Shown here: positions 36,422 through 47,019 of the stretch, piece after piece
Position numbering within the stretch: position 1 is the stretch's first letter
Layout: every line of letters begins with the position of its first letter
Assembly (NCBI GenBank): GCA_036417435.1
Contig: CM070901.1
Coordinates: 70,108,501 to 70,172,500 of the forward strand
Length of the DNA stretch: 64,000 nt
Direction: 5' to 3'
From: Inia geoffrensis
Taxonomy: Eukaryota > Chordata > Mammalia > Artiodactyla > Iniidae
Position numbers and translations under genes: made by a program
Notes under the pieces: generated by a model
What the model was told of the DNA's origin: nothing
The model's database searches: none
The model's input: only the letters and a program-made list of their open reading frames with translations

Positions 36422-36545
36422 GCGCGAGCCGCGGCTGAAAGCGCAGACCCCAGAGACAGGCGCGAGCCGCGGCTAAAACCGCGATCCCCAGAGAAGGGCG
36501 TGAGCCGCGGCTGGAAGCGCGGACCCCAGAGACGGGCGGGAGACG
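36422..36545 (+). repeat. 38-bp tandem repeat, three full copies and a partial fourth
   Basis: Units at 36422-36459, 36460-36497, 36498-36535 and partial 36536-36545 each start GCGCGAGCCGCGGCT or a close variant and end ..CCCCAGAGA.AG or similar. Each copy contains several CpGs and a CCGCGG core. The repeat lies inside the L1 promoter. Confidence 0.9.
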
Positions 36546-37009
36546 CTAAGGCTGCTGCTGCCGCCACCAAGAAGCCTGTGTGCGAGCACAGGTCAATAGC
36601 CACACCCCTCTTCCGGGGAGCCTGCGCAGCCCGCCACTGCCAGTTTCCCGGGATCCAGTGACATCTTCCCAGAGAGAACACACGGCGGGCCTCAGGCTGG
36701 TGCAGCGTCACGCCGGCCTCTGACGCCGCAGGCCCGCCCCGCACGCCGTGCCCCTCTCTCCTCTCGGCCTGAGTGCGCCAGAGCCCCCGAGTCAGAGGCT
36801 CCTTTAACCCTGTCCTGTCTGAGCGAAAAACAGACGCCCCCCAGCGACCTACACGCAGAGGCAGGGCCATATCCAAAGCTGAGCCCCTGGGAGCTGTGAG
36901 AACAAAGAAGTGAAAGGGAAATCTCTCCCAGCAGCCTCAGAAGCAGCGGATTAAAGCTCCACAATCAACTTGATGTACCCTGCTTCTGTGGAATACATGA
37001 ATAGACAGT

Positions 37010-37475
37010 GAATCATCCCAAATTGAGGTGGTGGACTTCGTATGCAAGATATATGATTTTTTCCCCTTTTTCCTCTTTTTGTGAAAGTGTATGTGTACGC
37101 TTCTCTTTGAGATCTTGTCTGTATAGCTTTGCTTCCACCATTTGTCCTAGGGTTCTATCCGTCCATTGCTTTTTTTGTTTTTTTGTTTTTTTTTCCTTTT
37201 TTTCTTTAAGAAAAAAAATTTTTTTCGTAATAATTAATTTTAATAATTCTATTATACTTTACCTTCCCTCTTTCTTTCTTTCCTTCCCTCCTTTAAACAA
37301 CGAATCATCCCAAGTGGAGGAGGTGGTCTTTGAAAGCAAGATTTATGATTTTTTCCCCTTTACCTCTTTTCGTGAGGGTGTATGTGTAAGCTTCAGTGTA
37401 AGATTTTGTCTGTATAACGTGGCTTTCACCATTTGTCCTAAGGTTATATCCCTCCCTTTTTTTTTTTTCCCTAAA
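37010..37475 (+). repeat. Duplicated ~180-bp block in L1 5' UTR
   Basis: Two similar blocks start AATCATCCCAAATTGAGG (about 37012) and AATCATCCCAAGTGGAGG (about 37303). Both continue through ATGATTTTTTCCCCTTT, ..CTTTT.GTGA..GTGTATGTGTA and CACCATTTGTCCTA. They are separated by T-rich spacer. The minus-strand L1 has only one block start, at about 25136, and then diverges. Confidence 0.85.
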
Positions 37476-37547
37476 TAATTATGAATTAATTCAATAACTT
37501 TATTATACTTTACTTCATTCTATTTTACTGTATCTACTTTCTGTCTT

Positions 37548-37775
37548 TTTTCCTTCCTTCCTTCCTTCCTCCCTCCCTCCTTTCTTTCCTTCTTGCCTTC
37601 TTTCCTTCTTTCTTTCTTCCTTCCTTCCCTCCTTCCTTCCTCCCTTCCTCCCTTCCTCCCTCCCTCCTTTCTTTCCTTCTTTCCTTCTTTTCTTTTCTTT
37701 CTTCCTTCCTTCCCTCCTTCCTTCCTCCCTTCCTTCCTTCCCTCCTTTCCTTCTTTCTTTCTATCTTCCAATTTC
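37548..37775 (+). repeat. (CCTT)n / (CTTT)n microsatellite
   Basis: About 225 bases of nearly pure pyrimidine made of CCTT, CCCT and CTTT units. It gives long but meaningless open frames on both strands. Confidence 0.95.
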
Positions 37776-38310
37776 TACTAATTCTCTCTACTTTCTCTCC
37801 CTTCTAATCTGAGCTGTGTGGATGAAAGGTTCTTGCTGCTCCTGCCAGGCATCAGGACTCTGCCTCTGAGGGGGGAGAGCCAAATTCAGGACACTGGTCC
37901 ACAAGAGACCTCCCAGCACCACATAATATCAAACAGCGAAAATCTCCCAGGGACCTCCACCTTAACACCAGCACCCAGCTTCACTCAACGGCCAGCAAGC
38001 TACAGTGCTGGACAACCTATGCCAAACAACTAGCAAAACAGAAACACAACCCCACCCATTAACAGAGAGGCTGCCTAAAATCATAAGTCCAGAGACACCC
38101 CAAAACACACCACCAGACATGGACCTGCCCACTAGAGAGACAAGATCCAGCCTCATCCACCACAACACAAGCACTAGTCCCCTACACCAGGAAGCATACA
38201 CAACCCACTAGACCAACCTTAGCCACTGGAGACAGACATCAAAAACAACGGGAACTACGAACCTGCAGCCTAAAAAAAAAGGAGACCCCAAACACAGTAA
38301 GATAAGCAAA

Positions 38311-39211
38311 ATGAGAAGACAGAAAAACACAAAGCAAATGAAGGAGCAAGATAAAAAACCCACCAGACCTAACAAATGAAGAGGTAATAGGCAGTCTACC
38401 TGAAAAAGAATTCAGAATAATGATAGTAAAGATGATCCAAACTCTTGGAAATAGAATGGACAAAATGCAAGAAACAATTAACAAAGACATAGAAAAACTA
38501 AAGAAGAAGCAAGCAGCGATGAACAACACAATAAATGAAATTAAAAGTACTCTAGATGGGATCAATAGCAGAATAACTGAGGCAGAAGAACGGATAAGTG
38601 ACCTGGAAGATAAAATAGTAGAAATAACTACTGCAGAGTAGAATAAAGAAAAAAGAATGAAAAGAACTGAGGACAGTCTCAGAGACCTCTGGGACAACAT
38701 TAAACGCACCAACATTCGAATTATAGGGGTTCCAGAGGATGAAGAGAAAAAGAAAGGGACTGAGAAAATATTTGAAGAGATTATAGTTGAAAACTTCCCT
38801 AATATGGGAAAGGAAATAGTTAACCAAGTCCAGGAAGCAGAGAGAGTCCCATACAGGATAAACCTAAGGAGAAATACGCCAAGACACATATTAATCAAAC
38901 TCTCAAAAATTAAATACAAAGAAAGCATATTAAAAGCAGCAAGGGAAAAAAAAAAAAAAACAAATAACACACAAGGGAATCCCCTTAAGGCTAACAGCTG
39001 ATCGCTCAGCAGAAACTCTGCAAGCCAGAAGGGAGTGGCAGGACATACTGAAAGTGATGAAGGACAAAAGCCTGCAACCATGATTCTCTACCCAGCAAAG
39101 ATCTCATTCAGATTTGATGGAGAAATTAAAACCTTTACAGACAAGCAAAAGCTGAGAGAGTTCATCACCACTAAATCAGCTTTACAACAACTGCTAAAGG
39201 AACTTCTCTAG
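38311..39211 (+). pseudogene. L1 ORF1 (RNA-binding protein), three lesions
   Basis: The ATG at 38311 starts MRRQKNTKQMKEQDK. The frame hits TGA at 38377 because of a frameshift; the correct frame continues LTNEEVIGSLPEKEFRI. A coiled coil follows, with ISDLEDKIVEITTAE at its end. A CAG-to-TAG stop lies at 38639-38641. The RRM (NIRIIGVPEDEEKKKGTEKI) is clear. An A-run at 38946-38960 shifts the frame again before the C-terminal domain, which ends at TAG 39209-39211. Intact ORF1p is an RNA chaperone trimer that packages L1 RNA; this copy cannot make it. Confidence 0.92.
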
Positions 39212-39269
39212 ACAAGAAACAGAAGAGAAGGAAAGGACCCATAACAACGAACCCAAAACAATTTAGAAA

Positions 39270-42200
39270 ATGGGAATAGGAACATACATATCGATAATTA
39301 CCTTAAATGTAAATGGACTAAATACTCCCACCAAAAGACACAGATTGGCTGAATGGATACAAAAACAAGACCCATATATATGCTGTCTACAAGAGACCCA
39401 CTTCAGACCTAGAGACACATACAGACTGAAAGTAAGGGGATGGAAAAAGATATTCCATGCAAATGGAAACCAAAAGAAAGCTGGAGTAGCAATTCTCATA
39501 TCAGACAAAATAGACTTTAAAATAAAGACCATTACAAGAGACAAAGAAGGACACGACATAATGATTAAGGGATCGATCCAAGAAGAAGATATAACAATTG
39601 TAAATATTTATGCACCTAACACAGGAGCACCTCAATACATAAGGCAAAAACTAACAGCCATAAAAGGGGAAATCGACAGTAATATATTCATAGTAGGGGA
39701 CTTCAACACCCCACTTTCACCAATGGACAGATCATCCAAAATGAAAATAAATAAGGACACACAAGCTTTAAATGATACATTAAACAAGTTGGACTTAATT
39801 GATATCTATAGGACACTCCATCCAAAAACAACAGAATACACATTTTTCTCAAGTGCTCATGGAACATCCTCCAGGATAGATCATATCTTGGGTCACAAAT
39901 CAAGCCTTGGTAAATTTAAGAAAATTGAAATTGTATCAAGTATCTTTCCCGACCACAACACTATGAGACTAGATATCAATTACAGGAAAACATCTGTAAA
40001 AAATACAAACACATGGAGGCTAAACAATACATTATTCAATAATGAAGTGATCATTGAAGAAATCAAAGAGGAAATTAAAAGATACCTAGAAACAAATGAC
40101 AATGGAGACACAACGACCCAAAACCTATGGGATGCTGCAAAAGCAGTTCTAAGAGGGAAGTTTATAGCAATACAAGCCCACCTTAAGAAGCAGGAAACAT
40201 CTCTAATAAACAACCTAACCTTACACTAAAGCAATTAGAGAAAGAAGAACAAAAAACCCCCAAATTTAGCAGAAGGAAAGAAATTATAAAAATCAGATCA
40301 GAAATAAATGAAAAAGAAATGAAGGAAACAATAGCAAAGATCAATAAAACTAAAAGCTGGTTCTTTGAGAAGATAAACAAAATAGATGAACCATTAGCCA
40401 GACTCATCAAGAAAAAAAGGGAGAAGACTCAAATCAATAGAATTAGAAATGAAAAAGGAGAAGTAACAACTGACACTGCAGAAATAAAAATGATCATGAG
40501 AGATTACTACAAACAACTCTATGCCAATAAAACGGACAATCTGGAAGAAATGGACAAATTCTTAGAAATGCACAACCTGCCAAGACTGAATCAGGAAGAA
40601 ATAGAAAATATGAACAGACCAATCACAAACACTGAAATTGAAACTGTGATTAAAAATCTTCCAACAAACAAAAGCCCAGGACCAGATGGCTTCACAGCCG
40701 AATTCTATCAAGCATTTAGAGAAGAGCTAACACCTATCCTTCTCAAACTCTTCCAAAACATAGCAAAGGGAGGAACACTCCCCAATTCCTTCTACGAGGC
40801 CACCATCACCTTGATACCAAAACCAGACAAGGATGTCACAAAGAAAGAAAACTACAGGCCAATATGACTGATGAACATAGATGCAAAAATCCTCAACAAA
40901 ATACTAGCAAACAGAATCCAACAGCACATTAAAAGGATCATACACCATGATCAAGTGGGGTTTATTCCAGGAATGCAAGGATTCTTCAATATACACAAAT
41001 CTATCAATGTGATAAACCATATTAACAAACTGAAGGAGAAAAACCATATGATCATCTCAATAGATGCAGAGAAAGCTTTTGACAAAATTCAACGCCCAAT
41101 TATGATAAAAACCCTACAGAAAGTAGGCATAGAGGGACCTTTCCTCAACATAATAAAGGCCATATATGACAAACCGACAGCCAACATCATCCTCAATGGT
41201 GGAAAACTGAAAGCATTTCCACTAAGATCAGGAACAAGACAAGGTTGCCCACTCTCACCACTCTTATTCAACATAGTTTTGGAAGTTTTAACCACAGCAA
41301 TCAGAGAAGAAAAGGAAATAAAAGGAATCCAAATCAGAAAAGAAGAAGTAAAGCTGTCACTGTTTGCAGATGACATGATACTATACATAGAGAATCCTAA
41401 AGATGCTACCAGAAAACTACTAGAGCTAATCAATGAATTTGGTAAAGTAGCAGGATACAAAATTAATGCACAGAAATCTCTAGCATTCCTATATACTAGT
41501 GATGAAAAATCTGAAAGTGAAATCAGAAAACACTGCCATTTATCATTGCAACAAAAATAATAAAATACCTAAGAATAAACCTACCTAGGGAGACAAAAGA
41601 CCTGTATGCAGAAAATTATAAGACACTGAAGAAAGAAATTAAAGATGATACAAATAGATGGAGAGATATACCATGTTCTTGGATTGGAAGAATCAACATT
41701 GTGAAAATGACTCTACTACCCAAAGCAATCTATAGATTCAATGCAATCCCTATCAAACTGCCACTGGCATTTTTCACAGAACTAGAACAAAAAATTTCAC
41801 AATTTGTATGGAAACACAAAAGACCCCGAATAGCTAAAGCAATCTTGAGAGCGAAAAACGGAGCTGGAGGAATCAGGCTCCCTGACTTCAGACTATACTA
41901 CAAAGCTACAGTAATCAAGACAGAATGGTACTGGCACAAAAACAGAACGATAGATCAATGGAACAGAATAGAAAGCCCAGAGATAAACCCACGCACATAC
42001 GGACAGTTTATCTTTGATAAAGGTGGCAGGGATATACAGTGGAGAAAGGACAGCCTCTTCAATAAGTGGTGCTGGGAAAACTGGACAGCTACATGGAAAA
42101 GTATGAGCTTAGATCACTCCCTAACACCATACACAAAAATAAGCTCAAAATGGATTAAAGACCTAAATGTAAGGCCAGAAACTATCAAAGTCTTAGAGGA

Positions 42201-42894
42201 AAACATAGGCAGAACACTCTATGACATAAATCACAGCAAGATCCTTTTTGACCCACCTCCTAGAGCAATGGAAATAAAAACAAAAATAAACAAATGGGAC
42301 CTAATGAAACTTCAAAGCTTTTGCACAGCAAAGGAAACCATAAACAAGACCAAAAGACAACCCTCAGAATGGGAGAAAATATTTGCAAATGAAGCAAATG
42401 ACAAAGGATTAATCTCCAAAATTTATAAGCAGCTTATGCAGCTCAATAACAAAAAAACAAACAATCCAATCCAAAAATGGGCAGAAGACCTAAATAGACA
42501 TTTCTCCAAAGAAGATATGCAGACTGCCAACAAACACATGAAAGAATGCTCAACATCATTAATCATTAGAGAAATGCAAATCAAAACTACAATGAGATAT
42601 CATCTCACACCAGTTAGAATGCCCATGATCAAAAAATCTAGAAACAATAAATGCTGGAGAGGGTGTGGAGAAAAGGGAATCCTCTTGCACTGCTGGTGGG
42701 AATGTGAATTGGTTCAGCCACTATGGAGAACAGTAGGGAAGTTCCTTAAAAAACTAAAAATAGAACTACCATATGACCCAGCAATCCCACTACTGGGCAT
42801 ATACCCTGAGAAAACCAAAATTGAAAAAGAGGCATGTACCAAAATGTTCATTGCAGCTCTATTTACAATAGCCCGGAGATGGAAACAACCTTAG
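39270..42894 (+). pseudogene. L1 ORF2 (endonuclease-reverse transcriptase), three lesions
   Basis: Starts [20 protein letters not shown]. The APE-type endonuclease is nearly complete: [32 protein letters not shown] and FPDHN carry the catalytic residues. A frameshift near 40226 ends the first frame. The linker and RT start (NKSPGPDGF) follow in another frame. A TGA at 40865-40867 replaces the Ser codon in NYRPI-S-LMNID. The RT core FADDMILY lies at about 41362. A second frameshift lies near 41527. The last frame (41701-42894) covers the C-terminal region including the Cys-rich [17 protein letters not shown]. In an intact L1 this enzyme nicks the target and primes reverse transcription. Confidence 0.94.
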
Positions 42895-43458
42895 TGCCCA
42901 TCGTCAGATGAATGGATAAAGAAGATGTGGCACATATACACAATGGAATATTACTCAGCGTTAAAAAGAAACAAAATTGAGCAATTTGTAATGAGGTGGA
43001 TAGACCTCGAGTCTGTCATACAGAGTGAAGTAAGCCAGAAAGAGAAAGACAAATACCATATGCTAACACATATATATGGAATTTAAGAAAAAAAAAATGT
43101 TATGAAGAACCTAGGGGTAAGACAGGAATAAAGACACAGACCTACTGGAGAACGGACTTGAGGATATGGGGAGGGGGAGGGGTGAGCTATGAGAGGGCAA
43201 GGAAGGGGCATGGACATATATATACTAGCAAACATAAGGTAGATAGCTAGTGGGAAGCAGCCGCTTGGCACAGGGATATCAGCTCGGTGCTTTGAGACTG
43301 CCTGGAGGGGTGGGATTGGAAGGGAAGGAAGGAGGGAGACGCAAGAGGGAAGAAATATGTGAACGTCTGTATATATATAACTGATTCACTTTGTTATAAA
43401 GTAGAAACTGACACACCATTGTAGAGCAATTTTAACCCAATAAAGATGTTTAAAAAAA
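42895..43458 (+). other. L1 3' UTR with polyadenylation signal
   Basis: Contains the G-rich tract GGGGAGGGGGAGGGG (about 43170) and ends ..ACACACCATTGTAGAGCAAT with AATAAA at 43439-43444. The G-rich tract is a usual feature of mammalian L1 3' UTRs. Confidence 0.85.
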
Positions 43459-43497
43459 TGCACAAATAATTATTTTAATAATTTACTTCATATCTTT

Positions 43498-43507
43498 GAA
43501 AATAAAA

Positions 43508-43542
<35 letters not shown>

Positions 43543-43545
43543 ATG
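43498..43545 (+). repeat. (AAAT)n microsatellite
   Basis: About twelve AAAT units directly after the L1 tail region; it may have grown from an older A-rich tail. Confidence 0.92.
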
Positions 43546-43619
43546 GAGAAACATTTTATTCATTCATGGTGGCATCAAAAAATAATGAGAAAATGGAAGA
43601 AAATTAACAAAAATGTAAT

Positions 43620-44860
43620 ACCTGTATTCATTTTACATCTACATATGTCAAAAACAATTATCTTGTTTTTCCTGCCAATAGACTGTTTTTCTGTTTATAC
43701 TGTTTTATTTTGTTTTTGCTGAATATCATTTTGGATAAGTGGGATTTAATGGAAAATTTTGTTTTACTATTATATTGATTTAGCATGTTGATATTTTGTC
43801 CAGCTAAATTGCTGAATTATTTCCTTTTAAGTTAATTTCTCTATTTTTCTGTAGAGAAAATCATATCATGTGCAAATAATGACAATCTCATCTTTCTTTA
43901 TATGTTTTTTGGTATTTACTCACTGAATGTACCAATTTAGTACCACTTTGAATAGCAATGACAATAGCAGACACCGTTGTCTTTTTCCTAATGGTAATGG
44001 TAAATCTTCAAATTTTCATACTGTGTATACTTACTACATGTTGGTTATGGCTAAACTAAACCATACAAAGGAAGCTCTCTTTTATTCAAAAATCAATAAG
44101 ATTTTTTTCATCAATGTATGTGTATTTTTATTGAGAGTTTTATTCAGCAAGTAGTGGGATGATTAGATGGTTCATTTTTTCCCCTTTAATATGTTAATAT
44201 AGACAACCACATTAATGGATTTTCTAATGTTAAATTATTCTTACACTCCTGGTAAAAACTCTATATGGTATATCTAAGCTTTCTTCAATACCTAAGTGCA
44301 GTTGGATAATAGCTATTTTGTGTTTGGTTTATTTGTTTGCCTTGTTTATCTTCAAGTATTTTTGTCAGGTTGCTGAGTTATTGTGTTGTGATATTCTAGC
44401 CTCATAAAATGACTCCACTTGTTTTCCATTATTTTATATATCTTGAAACTGATCGTCATTAAGAGCCTGAGGCCTTTCGGATTAGTCAACAAATTTGCCA
44501 ACAGTTTCAATTTTTATGGTAACTGGTATCCTTAAGATTTTTTCTTTTGGGTCTTATTTGACCCATTTATAATTTTTAATAAAAATTTCCACCTCATTTT
44601 GATTTCAAATAACCTGAAATGAAGTTATACATAGTTTTCTCTTATTTTCACTTTTTACTACATCCATTAACAACCACTTTTTAAATTCCAGTGTTCTTTA
44701 TTTGTGTATTATCTTGTTTATCGTGCCTTATTAAGTTTACTTTTATGTTATATTTTTTTTTTTCAAAAAAGCTGTCTGTGTCTCATTTGGTCGTTTCTCT
44801 TATATTTGTTTTAATTTCTATTTTAATGATACAGCCTTTATATTTAATTCCTGTGTTACT
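43620..44860 (-). mobile_element. Old L1 ORF2 fragment
   Basis: The minus strand shows decayed RT-region sequence: the + strand text ..GAGAAAATCATATCATGTGC.., CAATAGCAGACACCGTTGTC and ..CTCATAAAATGACTCCACTT corresponds to the same places as 20680-21300 of the younger minus L1. No frame is open for long. The same element may resume after the SINE. Confidence 0.6.
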
Positions 44861-44867
44861 CATTTTT

Positions 44868-45086
44868 TTTTTTTTTTTGCGGTACGCAGGTCTCTCACTG
44901 TTGTGGCCTCTCCCTGTTGTGGCCTCTCCCATTGCGGAGCACAGGCTACAGATGCGCAGGCTCAGTGGCCATGGCTCACGGGCCCAGCCGCTCTGCGGCA
45001 TGTGGGATCTTCCCAGACCAGGACACAAACCCATGTCCCCTGCATTGGCAGGTGGACTCTCATCCACTGCACCACCAGGGAAGCCC
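44868..45086 (-). mobile_element. CHR-type SINE, short form, with internal 16-bp duplication
   Basis: Reverse-oriented copy with perfect flanking repeats GTTACTCATTTTT (44855-44867 and 45087-45099). The 16 bases TGTTGTGGCCTCTCCC occur twice in tandem (44899-44914, 44915-44930), which no other copy here shows. Confidence 0.95.
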
Positions 45087-45099
45087 GTTACTCATTTTT

Positions 45100-46915
45100 T
45101 GATTTTACTTTCTTCCTGAGTGAATGTCTAGGTTACTTATTTTCAATATTCCTTCTCTACAAATACATTTTAAGCTACAAAATGCTTGTAACTCTACTTT
45201 GGTTTCATAATACCATTATGGACTATGGACAAGGATAGATAGTAAAGAGAATACATACTACCCTACAAAAAACATAATATATGGTCAAAAGATTCATATG
45301 ATATATGCCAAACATACTACAAGTAACTGTACTACTTTGAGGAATTTTATAATCATTTACAAAATAAAATAAAGCAAAAACAATTTAGAGAAGAAAATAA
45401 TTTCAGTATTACACAAGAAATTGCGCTCTTATGTAGATGAAAATAAGCAAACACCAGTTTTCAATTTTTGAGTTTATTGAAGCCACAAGTCACAGAAATG
45501 AACTGAGCAAAGGAGAAAGAAATTTCTGATAACAAAGCCAAATAATTAACAAAATCACTGAGATTTCTTCTAAATTTAAATCATGCAGAAGATAAATTCC
45601 AAGGGAAAAATTATCTAACTTTAATTTTTTGGTACACATTATGGTATGAGTACTTCCTCCTTGCTTGACAAATTTCATTAGTGCCTAACCAGTTTTGACT
45701 AAAAGTACTTGTTGTGGCCAGGTCTCTTTTAACAAGAAATTCCCCTTCTTTTTCTTTACTCTGAGGCTGACCCACAATCACAGTCACAGATCCCCTTTTG
45801 TTAACATTCTTGCCAAAACTGAAAAATAAACTGGAAACATATGACAAAAGATGTGGCCTTAGACAACGTAATCTTCCTAAGTATGAAAATGGTAGGGGGA
45901 AATCACCTAGAATTGATTTAAAATAGTATTTTTAAATACATTTGTATAAATGTAGGGAAGTGGTTCAATCTGCTACTATTGAAAACTCTGTAATCATCAG
46001 GGTGACCTTCTTGTATTTCCTTCAAAGAAGTCTGATTTACAACTTAAATGATATTAGAATAAGCAGTGCCAACTTAATAAAATGTTAACAGAAATAATAT
46101 CAACTCCTGTTATATCTACAAGCATTCAATAGCTAATCAACCAACCATTGTGTAATAAAATCTCATCTTTCAATTAGAGCGTGTCACTCTTTCTTCAAAG
46201 ATGCAGGGAAAAGGAGACAAAGTGCCCAGACAGTCCAATATGATCACACAGTTGGGCCATTTCTAAGCTTCATTCATCTATTCAGCAATTGTTTAATCTT
46301 CCAACTCTGCCCACACAGCCAACTCCTGCCTGTGGTTAATTTCCAGGAGGTTTATATATTCCAGCTCTTTTCCTTCCAAATCTAATTCTAAAGCTCAGTG
46401 ACATTTTCTCTCTGAGGTCTCATTCTTTTTCAGAGAGATTTCCATTTAGATAACAATTCCATTCGTGTGAATTTATGAAGCCAATGTTGTCCCAGATAGC
46501 CACAATAACAGGGTGCAAAAAGGTCTCTTTGGTTGTTCTAATCTACATTGCTTTTATCATTGCCCTTACCTCTTATTGGATTACTTTCAGATTCCCCAAA
46601 GTCTTAAATAATTATCTCTAAGAGCACCTTTGTGGTACTTCCATGAACTTACCGATGAGTCCATTTAGCTCCCACGTTTTGAAAACCTGTGTACAAGTTT
46701 CTTGGCCCTGTCTTCTGTGTCCTCAGCCATTCAGTGTCATGGCCCATTACAGTCATGGCTATTGACATGAACTGGGTCCACATGCTCCAAAGTAGTACCG
46801 TATGCTCTGAGGCCCTCAAAGTGCTAATTCCAAATGGAAATACATGTCTTTCTCCCCAATTTTAGTTACATTTTTTTATGTATCTTAAGGAGTTTTGAGT
46901 TATGCTAACCGCATC
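45100..46915. other. Unassigned sequence
   Basis: No gene or named repeat is recognised. The composition is ordinary AT-rich intergenic DNA. Confidence 0.4.
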
Positions 46916-46919
46916 TTAG

Positions 46920-47015
46920 AGTAGTGCTGTCTAACAAAACTATTTGTATGATGGAAATACTCTATTCTGTGCTTTAATGGTACAGCATTTAGTTTACATT
47001 AGTTTAAATTTGGAA
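46920..47015 (+). mobile_element. MER5A-type hAT DNA transposon remnant
   Basis: GTAGTGCTGTCTAACAAAAC, GATGGAAATACTCTATTCTG and TGGTACAGCATTTAGTTTAC follow the order of the MER5A consensus start (AGTGCTGTCCAATAGAA.., GATGGAAATG.., GGTAGCCACTAG..). Ancient non-autonomous element without coding capacity. Confidence 0.55.
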
Positions 47016-47019
47016 AGAG

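Larger units (their letters stand above)
35767..38310 (+). promoter_or_regulatory. L1 5' UTR (internal promoter region), CpG-rich then T-rich
   Basis: About 36000-36960 is GC- and CpG-rich. It includes a 38-bp tandem repeat and then a T-rich half (37010-38000) with a duplicated ~180-base block and a CCTT microsatellite. In L1s this region acts as an internal RNA polymerase II promoter. Open frames here (for example 162 codons on the minus strand at 36876-36388) reflect GC content and not genes. Confidence 0.75.
35753..43458 (+). mobile_element. Full-length L1 LINE, relatively young but inactive
   Basis: Complete order on +: 5' UTR (35753-38310), ORF1 (38311-39211), ORF2 (39270-42894), 3' UTR with AATAAA at 43439-43444 and a short A-rich tail. 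The CpG-rich 5' UTR and long surviving ORF2 frames (319, 182, 229 and 397 codons) make it the best-preserved L1 in the window. At least three lesions in ORF1 and three in ORF2 make it non-autonomous. A clear target-site duplication was not found. Confidence 0.95.

Noticed and set aside
36422..36545. Regularly spaced repeats considered as a CRISPR-like array
   Set aside because: The units are directly adjacent without unique spacers and lie in a mammalian L1 promoter.
36388..36876. 162-codon minus-strand frame
   Set aside because: It lies in the CpG-rich L1 5' UTR antisense strand and is a composition effect, partly built on the 38-bp tandem repeat.
37520..37781. Lys/Glu/Arg-rich and Pro/Ser/Phe-rich frames
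   Set aside because: They are translations of the CCTT microsatellite.
38239..39081. 280-codon minus-strand frame
   Set aside because: It is the antisense of L1 ORF1, a frequent mirror frame of the A-rich sense strand.
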